From: Linanthus parryae
Taxonomy: Eukaryota > Streptophyta > Magnoliopsida > Ericales > Polemoniaceae
Direction: 5' to 3'
Assembly (NCBI GenBank): GCA_023055425.1
Contig: JALGPY010000001.1
Location: 112,139,057 to 112,203,056, forward strand
Length of the DNA stretch: 64,000 nt
Below are positions 11,958 to 24,610 of the stretch, piece after piece; the stretch's first letter is position 1, and each line of letters opens with the position of its first letter. The translations under genes and the position numbers were made by a program. The notes beneath the pieces are model-generated. The model saw only the letters and a program-made list of their open reading frames with translations, made no database searches and was not told where the DNA came from.

Positions 11958-13590
11958 ACATGTCGTAGAGCATAACGTAGTTTATGTGCTTATTTTATTA
12001 GTTCTACACCTTAAAATTGTGATTTGATCGCGTAGAACTAAATAATTAAGCATATTGATGCAACTTTGAATAAGATTCAACCAAATAATATTTAATATTA
12101 CATGTGATGTAAGGATTAATGAATTTGGATCACATGGGATGTGAAATTTTGGATCTAAAAAACTAGGGTTTGGGCACAAGTTGGAAAAAGAGGTTTTTCC
12201 AATTTGGAAACAACTAAACTTGGGCAACAAGGAGAAACAACTTTCCAAGGAGGTTCGGCCCCCTTAGGGGACCGCCGCTCTCTTCCTTTCCGCCCAAGGT
12301 AAGCCACGGCCAAGGGTTAGGGCCTCCCTAGCGCACGGCCTAGCCGTGTGGGCTAGGGGCCGATCGGCCACAAGGCTTATGGCGGTCCTTTAGGGTTTCA
12401 GCCATGGTGATGGTGGGCCCTCTTGGACCGTTTTTTACCCTAGTTCATCCAAAATCAATTAAAATTGACCAAGCGCGTTAAAATTGGATTTAACTGTTTT
12501 TGTGATATTTGCATGGTGATTGGATATGGCCTCAGATGTGGATGTGGTGAATGTTTATTTTTTGTTGTTTGTTTTACGGTCTGCGAGCTGATAAAGTTAA
12601 TGTAATAGTTAATTAAGTTTTACGGCCTGCGAGTCAGTCTTCTTCTCAACTTGTGAGATATTTATATTTAGTATAGATGTTAGCTAGTATTATATAGAAT
12701 AGATAATAGCCAAGATGGAGAAGAAGATTAAAGAACCACAGGTTGGAGCATTCCACAAGGCTAAGGAGCATGAAGCATTACACAAGCTATGGAGCATGGA
12801 CCAAGAGATGGAGACACATGGAGATGAGCTTGCAAATCTTAGGGTTCATAGATATTCTCATTGGCTTGGAAATATCTTAATCTAGGAGGCCATATCCATA
12901 TCACGTTTTATAGCTTGTGGTTGTTTATTTATTGTCTTATAATTTATTGTTGGTGTATGGTTGATGCATACACAATTGATAATAAGATAATTAACATCCC
13001 AAATCTTTATTTTTGATTGCCTAACTCAAATAAATAGATCAGTTGATATAGATCAACAAAACAATTAAAATTGAAAGGAAAATTCCTCAAATTTAAATAT
13101 TGCGTTTTGCCTTCTCGTTACCCAAACACTCTTCATAGTCATGACTTGTCAAGCTCGTGCATACCAAAGCAAGGCGACTTGATTCAGCATGATATGTTGC
13201 GATAGCACAAGCAAGTAATGTGCAGCTGTTTGGAGTAAGAGGTTGGACGCAACTAGGTGTTTTTAATGAGATTAAAATCCTGGAGGTAATCAATTGGGAT
13301 TATCTATGGGGATAGATAAATAAGGAGTTATTTGCCCAATTGAATCAAGAATTGCATGCAGATGCATTTGGAATTGTTCCTACCTAAATAACTAATTTTG
13401 GATGACTTGCCAAAGCAATCTCAAAAGAAGTGAAATATGGATCTTGGCCCACTAGAAAATATAATGATATTTTCCGCATTAATATGGAGGGTTATTAATC
13501 CGAGAAAAATAGTGGGAGCTATGTTTGACAATTTAAGTCCTTGTTTAATATAGTTATACGTCACAATACTTTGCATAAACCTTTTGTGTT
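11958..13590 (+). other. Element A untranslated leader
   Basis: It is colinear with the leader of C (17251-18874), including the TTACGGCCTGCGAG motifs and the TTGCGTTTTGCCTTCTC module. No coding domain is present. The module at about 13095-13440 appears a second time at 13951-14275, inside gag. Confidence 0.75.
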
Positions 13591-15811
13591 GAATACCCGT
13601 GGCATTAAACAGACAAAACGCCACTTTATGTCCTTAAGAAGGACAAGCTGTCTAGAATCTATTTTCTAGCTGGTATAAAATTGAGAATTGTTCTCAAAAG
13701 AAAAGAGAAATGTTGTACATCGTAGAACATAAAGTTCTCTTCCAAACGACTACCAAAACACACTAAAAACTAATGGAAGGAACATCAAAGAATTGTTCTT
13801 TGGATGTCACTTGCCTCGTGTTAGCTGCCATGAACACTGAGCTTTGGAAGAAAGATGAGAAACATGGAGGCGTATGATATGATCATACATAAAAAGAAGA
13901 TCTTTCTAAGAGCGAGCTAAACATGGAAGGTTTGAAGTGTTACTCCACTTTGCGTTTTACCATCTCTTGCTTAGCACTTGTCATGAATGAGATGTAATGA
14001 AGTTCGGGCTTGCCAAAGTAAGGCGACTTGATTCATCAAGATATGACACGACGGCACAAGCTAGTAATGTGTGACTGCTAAAGCAAGAGGTCATACGCAG
14101 CTAAGCTAATTCAATATGTTTGAGAAAGTTAGGGAATGTATGTTATCTATGAGTTAGATAAAGAACAAAATTTATTTGCCCAAGTGGACCAAGAATTGCA
14201 TCGGATGCAATTATAATGTTGTTCAAAGGTGATTTACTGAATATAACTGAGAATCGCTAAACAAAGCACTCATAAAGGGCTAAAGGCAAAACATGTTAAT
14301 GGTTAACAGCATGGGTAAGGGTAAAAGGTTTGTGCCGACCCCATGGGTACAAAGCAAGCTTGTTGCTAAAACCAAGTTGCCTTAAAGTCCCATAGGTGTT
14401 GTAGAGGAAGAGAGACTACCCAAAGTATGTGGTTGGAAATAATAAAGGAATTATGAATTCCAATTTAAGCATGCTTGTTATAGAAGTCAATATGTCTATC
14501 TCATCATCAAGAGTATATGGTATTAAACGGGGATCTCACATTTTAGAAATGTGGAGGATCTCAAGAGATGTAGACAATTGAGTAAGGAAGAAATAAACCT
14601 ACATGTGGGGCAATGAAGCAAGGGGTTGCTGAATTAGCCGTAGGTTAATATCTCTACCTTTCTTAAATTGTTCATGAATTAGACAAAAGTGATTATGTCT
14701 CTGCTGTGAGTAGGTGTATTATCATAGTTTATTGTTTGGACAAGAAATGCTCTCTATCATAATAAAGGACAAATGTTGTTCAATTTATTCTGATATGCAT
14801 TATTGTAACATAATTTTGTCTAATGGATTGTATATCCTTGATCATGATAATTTCATCTATAACATTAATACCAAGAGGTTTATAATGATACGAACCTCAC
14901 TTATCTTTGGCATTGTTGTTTAGGCTGCATAAATGAGAGATACATATCTAGGCTCCATATGGATGGATTTATGGACTCATTTCATTTTGAATCATATGAG
15001 ATATGTAAGACTTGTTTAATGGGCAATATATGCTCTTTGAGAATCATACATATTGATGTATGTAGGCCGCTAAGCGCAAATGCTAAAGGTGGTTTACATT
15101 ACTTCATAATATTTACTTATGGCTTCAGTGAATATGGATTTGTATATCTTATGAATAAATAAATAAGAATCATTTGAAAAAGTTCAAAGAATTCAAAATG
15201 AAGTATAGAACTATTTTGGCAAAAGTAACAAAACTCTACAATATGATCGTAGAGGCGTGAGTGCTTAAGCCAATAGTTTGAGCATCTAAGGGAGTATGGG
15301 ATGTGATCCCAACTCACTGTACCTAGAACACTATTATGGAATGACGTGTCTGAGAAGAGAAACCGGACCTTGTTGGACACGATTCGGTCCATGATGCGTC
15401 AAACATAACTTTCGGTTTACTTTTAGGGGCCATTTTATAATTACAGCAAATTTTTCCCTTAACCTTGTTCCATCCAAATAAATTATGAAAAACACCATAT
15501 GAGATATGGACTAGGAAGTGTCCTAGTATGTCATTCTTAAAGAATTTGGGTTATGAAGTTTATGTAAATAGTTTACTGATAAACTTGAACCCAAGTTCGA
15601 TACTTGTGCTATGTCGAATATCCCGAGGAAACAAATGATATTATATCTACTATCCAATCGACAACAAATTTTTTGTTGCTAGAACCGCTGTGTTACTAGA
15701 TGGAGATTGTCTCTAAACTAAACAGTGGGAGGATAGTAGAGCTTGAAGGAGTTCAAGAACTATGACAAAACATTGATCCTTTTGATGGAACATGAGCAGG
15801 ATCGCAAGGTG
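13591..15811 (+). pseudogene. Element A gag-pro-integrase remnant, first segment
   Basis: Nucleotide alignment with C shows decayed gag from about 13591. It includes the stretch around TATGATATGATCATACA, near 13871-13895. A leader-like block replaces the middle of gag (13951-14290). Protease (about 14500-14600) and integrase (about 14720-15460) follow, full of stops and indels. The segment ends in the linker before reverse transcriptase, where C has inserted with an AGGTG duplication (15807-15811). Confidence 0.75.
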
Positions 15812-17236
15812 TGTTGGAATAGATGCCCTCGAGGCAATCGTAGATTTAGTATGAACATTGTTTTGGCTAGAATATTCATTTATTATATATTGTGATATTT
15901 AATATAATGAAGTCCTTAGATAAAATGTGTTGTTTATCTTAAATATCCATAGTCCACTATATTGATTAATAGGACGATCAAATATAGACTAGTATGTGGG
16001 TAGATTGATATGGAGATATCAAGTCTAACACATGGGTATGAATTAGGAGTAATGGCATACTGGATTGACCCACAACGAAATGGATGCATTAGATTATGTC
16101 AAGTCACAATCGCTTTTCGTAGTGCTAATATAATTGCAATCCTTAGACTTGAAGTTACTAGATACTCTAGTTGTGGAATATTGCGCTTTGATGTTATCAA
16201 ACGTTACACCGTAACTGGGTAATCATAAAGATGGCTATCGGGCGTGATAGGAAGCAGGCTTAGAGATCGTAGTGATGTAGATAGGATTTGTCCCTCCCAC
16301 ATAATGGGGGTAAATATCCATGGCCACTCGAGGGATGAGGCTTATTGAATGTCTGGCAAGACTCAGATAAATCAATATAGAGATATTGATGTTATCTGCA
16401 AGCATAAGCATATTCCTAGGATCGAGGAACTATGGATTGGATATACGAGTGTGACGATGTATGTCTCGTGTCCAATCCGGATATGGAGGCAAAGGGATAG
16501 TGAAATTTGACATATTGGGCACAAGAGGTTTGTCGGGATCACTGACTATTTCTATTGGTTGGGTGGCATGGATGTGTTGCTAGACACCGCTCCATGTTAG
16601 TAAGAGTTACTACCAACTGTATAGAAACCTATGGGGTCACACGTCAAATAGAGTAGAGCTAGATTTGGGATTAATTAATATTGATTAATTAATAGAAGGA
16701 TCATTGTGCAACACCTTACAAACTTAGTAGGACTAATTTGCAAGGAAGGTAATAGTTCTAGTTCATCTAGAATAAGGAAACTCTTTTATGGAAACAACAA
16801 GGAGTTGTTGGAGTATATAAAGAGGCCTAAGCTTCCTTCCCACTTAATTGTTATTAGAAATAACAAAGAGAGTGGGAGAGAAAGCAAGAGAGAGCAAGAC
16901 AAGAGCTAGGGCCGAACCCTAGCCCTGTCCGCCCCCCTTCCCGTCGGCTCAAAGAGGAAGTCGCCCCTCCCTTTGTGCCTTTGTTGCTTTGATCTTCTTC
17001 CCTTTTCCTCCGGGTTCAAGCTAGCACTTGTTTGAAGGAAGAATCTAGATCTCACCTCTAGACGTGGATCAACCGTAGAGACGAGGACATCATTCTTCGT
17101 GATCTCACAAATTCAAAGGTACACAATACTATGTCCCTTGTCATGTTATGATGTCTCTTCCTGACGATCCGTGGTGGGCATTGAAGTAGAATTAAATTTT
17201 ATTATTCCGCTGAGTTACTTACTTCAAAACCCAACA
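15812..17236 (+). repeat. Element C 5' LTR
   Basis: It begins TGTTGGAATAGATGCCC and ends AAAACCCAACA. A TATA box is at 16814. Small open frames inside are recurrent LTR shadows. Confidence 0.95.
16814..16822 (+). promoter_or_regulatory. TATA box of element C 5' LTR
   Basis: TATATAAAG, conserved in the 3' LTR (23824-23832) and in LTRs A and F. About 420 bp of R/U5 sequence follow before the primer site. Confidence 0.65.
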
Positions 17237-17237
17237 G

Positions 17238-17250
17238 TGGTATCAGAGCC
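17238..17250 (+). promoter_or_regulatory. Element C primer binding site (tRNA-Met)
   Basis: TGGTATCAGAGCC, one base after the LTR end, is a perfect match to the standard initiator tRNA-Met site of plant Copia elements. Confidence 0.93.
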
Positions 17251-18874
17251 ACAGGTCGTAGAGCATAACATGATGTATGTGTTACGATTTCAGTTTACAC
17301 ACCGTTTTATTGTTTATTACGCGAAAACTGAAATAAATTGGCATAGTAGATGCAATATTGAATATTGATTCAATATAACAAGACCCAATTTAATATTGGA
17401 TGTTAGAATTGGTGAGTTAAATCACATAAGATGTGTATAATTGGGTTCTTGAAAAATTAGGGTTCATGGGCACATGATTGAAAAGGGGTTTTCAATTATG
17501 GAAACAAATTTATGGAATTAAATCCATAAGGAAACAACCTTGCTTGGGCAAAAAGGAAGAGGGAAGGAAGACTAGGGCCGAGACCCTAGCCGTCCGCCCC
17601 TCCCTTGCGCGCCAAGCAAAGGCCGCGGGCCATAGGGGCGGCCGGCCTTGTGGTGGCGGCGGTCCTAGGGGTTCAGGCCCCTTGTTGGCTTGAACCCCTT
17701 GGACCGTTGTAAACTCTAATTACCCAATTTTATTAAAATTAAACAAGCGCGTTAAAAATTGGTTTTAACTGTTTTATGTGCTTTATTTCATGGTGGATGG
17801 ATATGGCCTAGGATTGTGGATTTTTTATTGCTTTGTGGTTTGGTTTACGGCCTGCGAGCTGATCAAATTAATGTATTAATTAATTAGGTTTTACGGCCTG
17901 CGAGTCGTATTTTTCTCCTCAACATGTGAGGCTTTTTGTTATTTATTTATTCTAGATGTTAGGCTAGAATTAGATATATTTAGATGATAGCCAAGAGCAT
18001 GGAGAAGAAAAACGGAGAACCAAAGGAGCCAAGAGACAAAGAAGACATCCCTAGGCGAGCAGCTATGGTGGAGCACATGGAGATGAGCTCGGCACTTTAG
18101 GGCAATTAGATTATCATTGGCTTGATAATATCATTAGTCTAGAGGCCATATCCATGCCACGTTTCTTTCATGTTTGTGGATGTTTATTATTTGTACCTTG
18201 TTATTTAATTTTGTGTGTATGGCGATACTAGCGAAAACAATAACAAGATAATAATAAACAAGATTGGTCTTTTATTGTGGATTGCCCAATCCAAATAAGT
18301 AGACCATGTTGATAAGATCAACCAAACAAATTAAAGAAAAGAAATCCCTCAATAAAATATTGCGTTTTGCCTTCTCTTGTCAAAACACCCTTCATGATCA
18401 TGGTTTATTAAAATTCGGGCTTGCCAAAGCAAGGCAATTTTAATTTACCATGGTGTGTTGCGGACGACACAAGCTAGTAATGTGTGTATGTTGAAGCAAG
18501 AGGTTGGACGCAACTAGGCAAGAATCAATTGGATTGATGAGCCTAGAGGCATGACAATTAGGGGTTATCCATGGGATAAAGAATAAAAGAGTTATTCACC
18601 TAATTGGACCAAGAGTTGCATATGATGCAATTGGAATGGTTCCTACCTAAATAACCTATTCTTGGGTGACTTTTGCCAAAGCAAGCTCAAGAAAAAGTGA
18701 AAAAAGGGATCTTGGACCTACTAGAAAATATAATGATATTTTCCACATTAATGGTGAGGGCTATTAATCCGAGAAAAATAGTGGGAGCTATATTTGATGA
18801 TCTAGCCATTGTTGAATATAGTTAAATTGTTCAATATACTAAAATTAAACATTTCTCGTTTTGTAGAATTCCAA
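17251..18874 (+). other. Element C untranslated leader
   Basis: A 1.6-kb region without a convincing coding domain. It has a GC-rich stretch near 17570-17700, two TTACGGCCTGCGAG copies (about 17845 and 17892) and the TTGCGTTTTGCCTTCTC module at 18361. The upstream ATG at 18809 is in frame with gag, but gag homology begins at the ATG at 18875. Confidence 0.75.
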
Positions 18875-20308
18875 ATGGCAAACAACAACGCATCGACTTC
18901 ATCCCTACGATCTGTCCTTGAGAAGGATAAACTTTCTGGAACAAATTTCCTTGACTGGTACAGAAACTTAAGGATTTTCTTTAAGCAAGAAAAGAAGTTG
19001 TACGTCTTGGACACTCAAATTCCAGCACCACCACAAGACGAGTCTCTTCTAGCGGAAGTGAGGGCACGTCAGAAACATATTGATGATTCTAATGACGTGA
19101 CTTGCCTCATGCTTTGTACCATGACTCCTGAGCTTCAGAAGCAGCATGAGAATATGGAAGCCTATGATATGATCATACACTTGAAACAATTGTTTCAGGA
19201 ACAGGCTAGGCATGAGCGCTATGAGGTGTCTAAAGCATTATTCAAGAGCAGTCTTGCAGAGGGGAATCCAGTAGGGCCTCATGTACTCCGAATGATCGGG
19301 TACATTGAGAACCTTGAGAGACTGGGGTTCCCATTGGGCCAAGATTTGGCTACTGATCTTGTCTTGCAATCGTTGCCTGACAGTTATAATCAGTTCATCA
19401 TGAACTATAATATGAACGAGATCAGTAAGACTCTGCCTGACTTATTGAACATGCTAAAGACAGCGGAACAGAGCGTCAATAAAGGCAAGGGAAAAGCCAT
19501 AATGATGGTGCATAAGAAGAAGAGCAAGTCAGTTTCATCTACTTCTAAAGGAAAGCGCAATAAAGTTGCGAAATCCAAAGAAGCCCTGAAGCCTAGTGGA
19601 GGCGTGGCTAAGGGTGAGTGTCACCACTGCAGCCAGCCAGGTCACTGGAGGAGGAATTGTCCTAAATATCTGGAGGATAAGAAGCTTGGAATAGTGATTC
19701 CACCACCACCAAGTATTTATGTTATAAACGTCAATCTTTCTATTTCTTTATCTTGGGTATTGGATACCGGATGTGGTTCTCACATTTGTCGTAATGTGCA
19801 GGATTTGAAAAGAAGTAGAAGATTGAGTAAAGGGGAGATAGATCTGCGCGTCGGGAATGGAGCAAAAGTTGTTGCATTAGCTGTAGGCGTTTATGAGCTA
19901 TCTTTGCCTTCTGGACTTATTTTAGAATTAGAAAATTGCTTGTATATGCCTGCTATGAGCAGAAACATTATTTCCGTTTCTTGTTTGGACGAGAAGGGTT
20001 TTTCTATTTCAATAAAGGACAAGTGTTGCTCCATTTATTTTGATAGTATGCACTATTTTAGTGCGCATTTGTCTAATGGATTGTATATCCTTGATCTAAA
20101 TAGTCCAATCTATAACATAAATACTAAAAGGATTAAAACTAATGATTTAAATCCTACATATCTATGGCACATTCGTTTAGGCCATATAAACGAGAAACGC
20201 ATATCTAGGCTCCATAAGGATGGACTACTAGACTCATTTAATTTGGAATCATATGAGACATGTGAATCTTGTTTATTAGGAAAAATGTCAAAGTCCCCTT
20301 TCAATTAG
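18875..20308 (+). pseudogene. Element C gag, protease and start of integrase
   Basis: One open frame of 477 codons from ATG 18875 (MANNNASTSSLRSVL). Gag, the particle protein, fills the first 240 or so residues (LVLQSLPDSYNQFIMNYN near residue 185). It ends in a nucleic-acid-binding knuckle, CHHCSQPGHWRRNC (CX2CX4HX4C, near residue 249). The aspartic protease follows with active site WVLDTGCGSH (D near residue 297). The integrase zinc domain then begins (LWHIRLGH... CESCLLG), but a TAG at 20306-20308 cuts the frame. Homology carries on past the stop in the same frame. An upstream in-frame ATG at 18809 would add 22 residues without Gag similarity. Confidence 0.9.
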
Positions 20309-20819
20309 AAAGGTGAAAGGACTAGTGAGTTATTGGCACTCATACATACCGATGTATGTGGACCATTCCCCACGCCTGCCAGAGTTGGTTATACCTACTT
20401 CATCACATTCACTGATGATTTCAGTAGATATGGATTTGTATACCTTATGAAGGCTATCCGAATCCTTTGAATTGTTCAAAGAATTCAAGAATGAAGTAGA
20501 GAAGCAACTTGGCAAAAGTATCAAGGCTCTACGATCGGATCGTGGAGGAGAATACTTAAGCCAAGAGTTTGATGAGTATCTTAGAGAGTGTGGGATAGTA
20601 TCACATCTCACTCCACCCGGAATGCCACAATGGAATGGCGTGTACGAGAGGAGGAATCGCACTCTATTAGATATGGTGCGATCTATGATGTCTCAAACAG
20701 ATCATCCGATATCCTTTTGGGGACATGCTCTAATGACGGCAGCTTTTACCATTAACCGTGTTCCATCCAAGTCAGTCATGTAGACACCATATGAGATATG
20801 GACTGGGAAGCGTCCCATA
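20309..20819 (+). pseudogene. Element C integrase core, broken
   Basis: Copia integrase, which inserts the cDNA into the genome. The catalytic residues are visible: Asp in HTDVCGPF (codon 20351), Asp in RSDRGGEY (20538) and Glu in YERRN (20646), the last two 35 residues apart as in the D-D35E family. The first Asp is in the gag frame and the other two in another, so an indel occurred near 20450-20460. A TAG at 20781 interrupts the end of the core, after NRVPSKSVM. The frame then continues into the reverse transcriptase part. Confidence 0.9.
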
Positions 20820-22400
20820 GTGTCGTTTATGAGGATTTGGGGCTGCGATGTCTATGTAAAACGTTTACAAACAGACAAGATCGGGCCCAAAGCGGATAAG
20901 TGTAAATTTGTGGGATATCCTAAGGAAACTAAAGGATATTATTTTTACAATCCCATCGAGAACAAAGTGTTTGTTGCTCGGACCAGCATGTTTCTAGAAA
21001 GAGAGTTTGTCTCTAAAGAAGAAAGTGGGAGGGCTGTAGAACTTGAAGAGATTCAAGAACCACAAATCACTGAACCGTTGATGGAACATGAGCAGGAACC
21101 ACAAGTAGTTGTGGAAGAACCTGTTCAGGTAACACAGGAACTCCGTAGATCAGGAAGAGTGCGTCATGAGCAAGAGAGGTATGGACTTCTCGTGAGTGAG
21201 CCCGATGACGTACCACTCATAGATGATGAGCCCACGACCTACGGAGAGGCCATGAAAGGCCCAAACTCTAAGAAGTGGCTAGAAGCCATGAGATCCGAAA
21301 TGGATTCCATGTACACCAAAAAAGTATGGACTTTGGTGAAACCACCCGAAGGAGCTCGGCCCATAGGGTGCAAGTGGGTCTTCAAGAAGAAGACCGACAT
21401 GGATGGCAAGGTAGTTGCCTATAAAGGGCGATTGGTAGCTAAAGGGTATAGACATATTCATGGTATTGACTATGATGAGACCTTTTCACCAGTCGCTATG
21501 ACTAAATCCATTCAAATCCTACTTGCTATTGCAGCCTACTACGACTATGAGATTTGGCAAATGGATGTCAAAACAGCGTTCCTTTATGGGAACCTCCTCG
21601 AGGATGTGTACATGACACAACCGGAGGGTTTTGAGGATCCAGAGAATGCCAATAAAGTCTGTAAGCTGCAAAGGTCCATTTTTGGATTAAAGCAAGCTTC
21701 TAGGAGTTGGAATCAACGTTTTGATGACGCAGTCAAAGAGTTTGGCTTCATCAAGAACGAAGATGAGCCTTATGTTTACAAGAAGGTTAGTGGGAGCTCT
21801 GTAGTATTTCTGGTCTTGTATGTGGATGACATACTAATCATTGGCAATGAAATTCCTACTTTGCAATCTGTTAAAGATTGGCTAGGAAATTGCTTTGCAA
21901 TGAAGGACTTAGGAGACGCGGCTTATATACTTGGTATAAAGATCTATAGGGATAGATCTAGAAGGTTGCTCGGCCTAAGTCAAATTACATACATAGACAA
22001 GGTGTTGAAGAGGTTCAACATGCAAGATTCCAAGAAGGGATTCTTGCCCATGTCACATGGAGTTACTCTTTCCAAGAATGACTGTCCCTCCAATGAGATT
22101 GAGAAGGACCGCATGAGTAGGATACCCTATGCTTCAGCCATAGGATCCATCATGTACGCCATGCTATGTACTAGACCAGACGTATCATACGCGTTGAGTA
22201 TGGTGAGCAGATACCAGTCCAATCCGGGTGAGAGTCACCGGATTGCTGTCAAGAACATCCTGAAGTACTTGAGAAGAACTAAGGATGTGTTCTTGATATT
22301 TGGAGGTAAGGAAGAGCTAAGTGTAAAGGGTTACACTGATGCAAGCTTCCAAACCGACAAAGATGACTACAAATCGCAGTCTGGATACGTGTTTACCTGA
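20820..22400 (+). pseudogene. Element C integrase C-terminus, reverse transcriptase and start of RNase H
   Basis: An open stretch of 526 codons. The first 120 or so residues are the Copia GKRP-type integrase tail and a variable linker. Reverse transcriptase follows: KWVFKKKTDMDGKV (near 21370), then VAKGY, IWQMDVKTAFLYG, YMTQPEGF and the catalytic YVDD (21819-21830). The RNase H domain begins with YTDASFQTDKDD. A one-base deletion near 22398 brings the TGA at 22398-22400, and RNase H carries on in the next frame. The reverse transcriptase domain itself is free of stops. Confidence 0.92.
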
Positions 22401-22807
22401 ATGGAGGAGCTGTAAGCTGGAAGAGTTCCAAGCAAGGGACAGTTGCTGATTCTACAACATAAGCTGAGTACATTGCTGCTGCGGAAGCAGCAAAAGAGGC
22501 AGTTTGGATAAAGAAGTTTATCACTGAGCTCGGTGTGGTCCCTAGCATCGTGGATCCCATAGAGTTGTACTGTGACAACTTTGGGGCAATCGCACAAGCC
22601 AAGGAACCAAGATCACACCAGAAGTCAAAGCATGTACTTAGGAGATTCCATCTTATTCGTGATTTGATCGATCGAGGAGATGTGAAGATGTGCAAGATTC
22701 CAACGGATGACAATGTTTCAAATCCTCTCACGAAACCTCTTGCACAGCGAAAGCATGAAGGGCACGCCAGATCTATAGGCATACGAGATGCGCCAGATTG
22801 GCTCTAG
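22401..22807 (+). pseudogene. Element C RNase H C-terminal part
   Basis: The rest of RNase H, which removes the RNA template, is in the frame that includes 22535. Recognisable blocks are AEYIAAAEAAKEAVW, LYCDNFGAIAQAKEP, HQKSKHVLRRFHLI and DNVSNPLTKPL, ending at TAG 22805-22807. A TAA at 22460-22462 replaces the codon before AEYIAA. The segment belongs to the same polyprotein as the preceding one. Confidence 0.9.
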
Positions 22808-22821
22808 TGCAAGTGGGAGAC
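22807..22821 (+). promoter_or_regulatory. Element C polypurine tract
   Basis: GTGCAAGTGGGAGAC lies directly before the 3' LTR. The same motif precedes A's 3' LTR (28082-28096). Confidence 0.85.
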
Positions 22822-24248
22822 TGTTGGAATAGATGCCCTAGAGGCAATCGTAGATTTAGTATGAACATTGTTTTGGCTAGAATATTCATTTATTATATAT
22901 TGTGATATTTAATATATTGAAGTCCTTAGATAAAATGTGTTGTTTATCTTAAATATCCCTAGTCCACTATATTGATTAATAGGACGATCAAATATAGACT
23001 AGTATGTGGGTAGATTGATATGGAGATATCAAGTCTAACACATGGGTATGAATTAGGAGTAATGGCATACTGGATCGAACCACAACGAAAATGATGCATT
23101 AGATTATGTCAAGTCACAATCGCTTTTCGTAGTGCTAATATAATTGCAATCCTTAGACTTGAAGTCACTAGATACTCTAGTAGTGGAATATTGCGCTTTG
23201 ATGTTATCAAACGTTACACCGTAACTGGGTAATCATAAAGATGGCTATCGGGCGTGATAGGAAGCAAGCTTAGAGATCGTAGTGATGTAGATAGGATTTG
23301 TCCCTCCCACATGATGGGGGTAAATATCCATGGCCACTCGAGGGATAAGGCTTATTGAATGTCTAGCCAGACTCAGATAAATCAATATAGAGATATTGAT
23401 GTTATCTGCAAGCATAAGCATATTCCCAGGATCGAGGAACTATGGATTGGATATACGAGTGTGACGATGTATGTCTCGTGTCCAATCCGGATATGGAGGC
23501 AAAGGGATAGTGCAATTTGACATATTGGACACAAGAGGTTTGTCGGCATCACTGACTATTTCTATTGGTTGGGTGGCATGAATGTGTTGCTAGACACCGC
23601 TCCATGTTAGTAAGAGTTACTACCAACTGTATAGAAACCTATGGGGTCACACGTCAAATAGAGTAGAGCTAGATTTGGGATTAATTAATATTGATTAATT
23701 AATAGAATGATCATTGTGCAACACCTTGCAAACTTAGTAGGACTAATTTGCAAGGAAGGGAATAGTTCTAGTTCATCTAGAATGAGGAAACTCTTTTATG
23801 GAAACAACAAGGAGTTGTTGGAGTATATAAAGAGGCATAAGCTTCCTTCCCACTTAATTGTTATTAGACATAGCAAAGAGAGTGGGAGAGAAATCAAGAG
23901 AGAGCAAGACAAGAGCTAGGGCCGAACCCTAGCCCCGTCCGCCCCCCTTCCCGTCGGCTCAAAGAGGAGGCCGCCCCTCCCTTTGTGCCTTTGTTGCTTT
24001 GATCTTCTTCCCTCTTCCTCCGGGTTCAAGCTAGCACTTGTTTGAAGGAAGAATCTATATCTCACCTCTAGACGTGGATCAACCGTAGAGACGAGGACAT
24101 CATTCTTCGTGTGATCTCACAAATTCAAAGGTACACAATACTATGTCCCTTATCATGTTATGATGTCTCTTCCTGACGATCCGTGGTGGGCATTGAAGTA
24201 GAATTAAATTTTGTTATTCCGCTGCGTTACCTACTTCAAAACCCAACA
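22822..24248 (+). repeat. Element C 3' LTR
   Basis: 1427 bp, beginning TGTTGGAATAGATGCCC and ending AAAACCCAACA, with a TATA box at 23824-23832. It is followed by AGGTG, the target duplication, and then by A's linker sequence in register. Confidence 0.95.
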
Positions 24249-24610
24249 AGGTGTTGTGGAGCAACCTACTCAAGTAACACAGGGACCTCGTAGGTCAGGT
24301 AGGATATGTCAAAAAGGCTAGAGAAACAAGGATATCTCATAACCCGTTGATGCATTTCTCGTGGAGATGAACCTACGACCTATGAGGAGGCCACGAGTGG
24401 GCCATACTCTCATAAATGGCTTGGAGCCATGAGATACGAAATGGAATCCATGTCTACCAACAAAGTATGGACTTTGGTGGAACCACCTGAAAGGGTAGTA
24501 CCCATAGGGTGCAAGTGGGTTATGAGGAAACCAACATGGATGGTAATGAGATTACTTTTAATGGGAAATTGGTTGAAAAAGGTTTCCTGTGAGTTCATAG
24601 TATAGACTAT
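24249..24610 (+). pseudogene. Element A pol remnant, second segment (start of reverse transcriptase)
   Basis: A's pol resumes after C. It aligns base for base with C from about 21107: the linker around GTAACACAGG, then TGGCTTGGAGCCATGAGATA and GGGTGCAAGTGGGTT in the reverse transcriptase N-terminus. Several indels break the frame. It ends at ACTAT, where solo LTR D inserted. Confidence 0.85.

Larger units (their letters stand above)
15812..24248 (+). mobile_element. Element C: near-complete Ty1/Copia retrotransposon (Angela/Tork-like)
   Basis: A full 8.4-kb element with 1425- and 1427-bp LTRs, a perfect tRNA-Met primer site, a polypurine tract and a perfect 5-bp target duplication (AGGTG at 15807-15811 and 24249-24253). 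Domain order is Gag, protease, integrase, reverse transcriptase, RNase H, which defines Copia. About 36 differences between the LTRs by hand alignment give roughly 2.5% divergence, making it the youngest full element in view. The pol frame has three stops and two frameshifts, so it cannot move by itself. It sits inside A, a member of its own family. Confidence 0.95.

Noticed and set aside
13093..13293. Short minus-strand ORF in A's leader as a gene
   Set aside because: It falls on the leader module shared with C, where it is not conserved as a frame.
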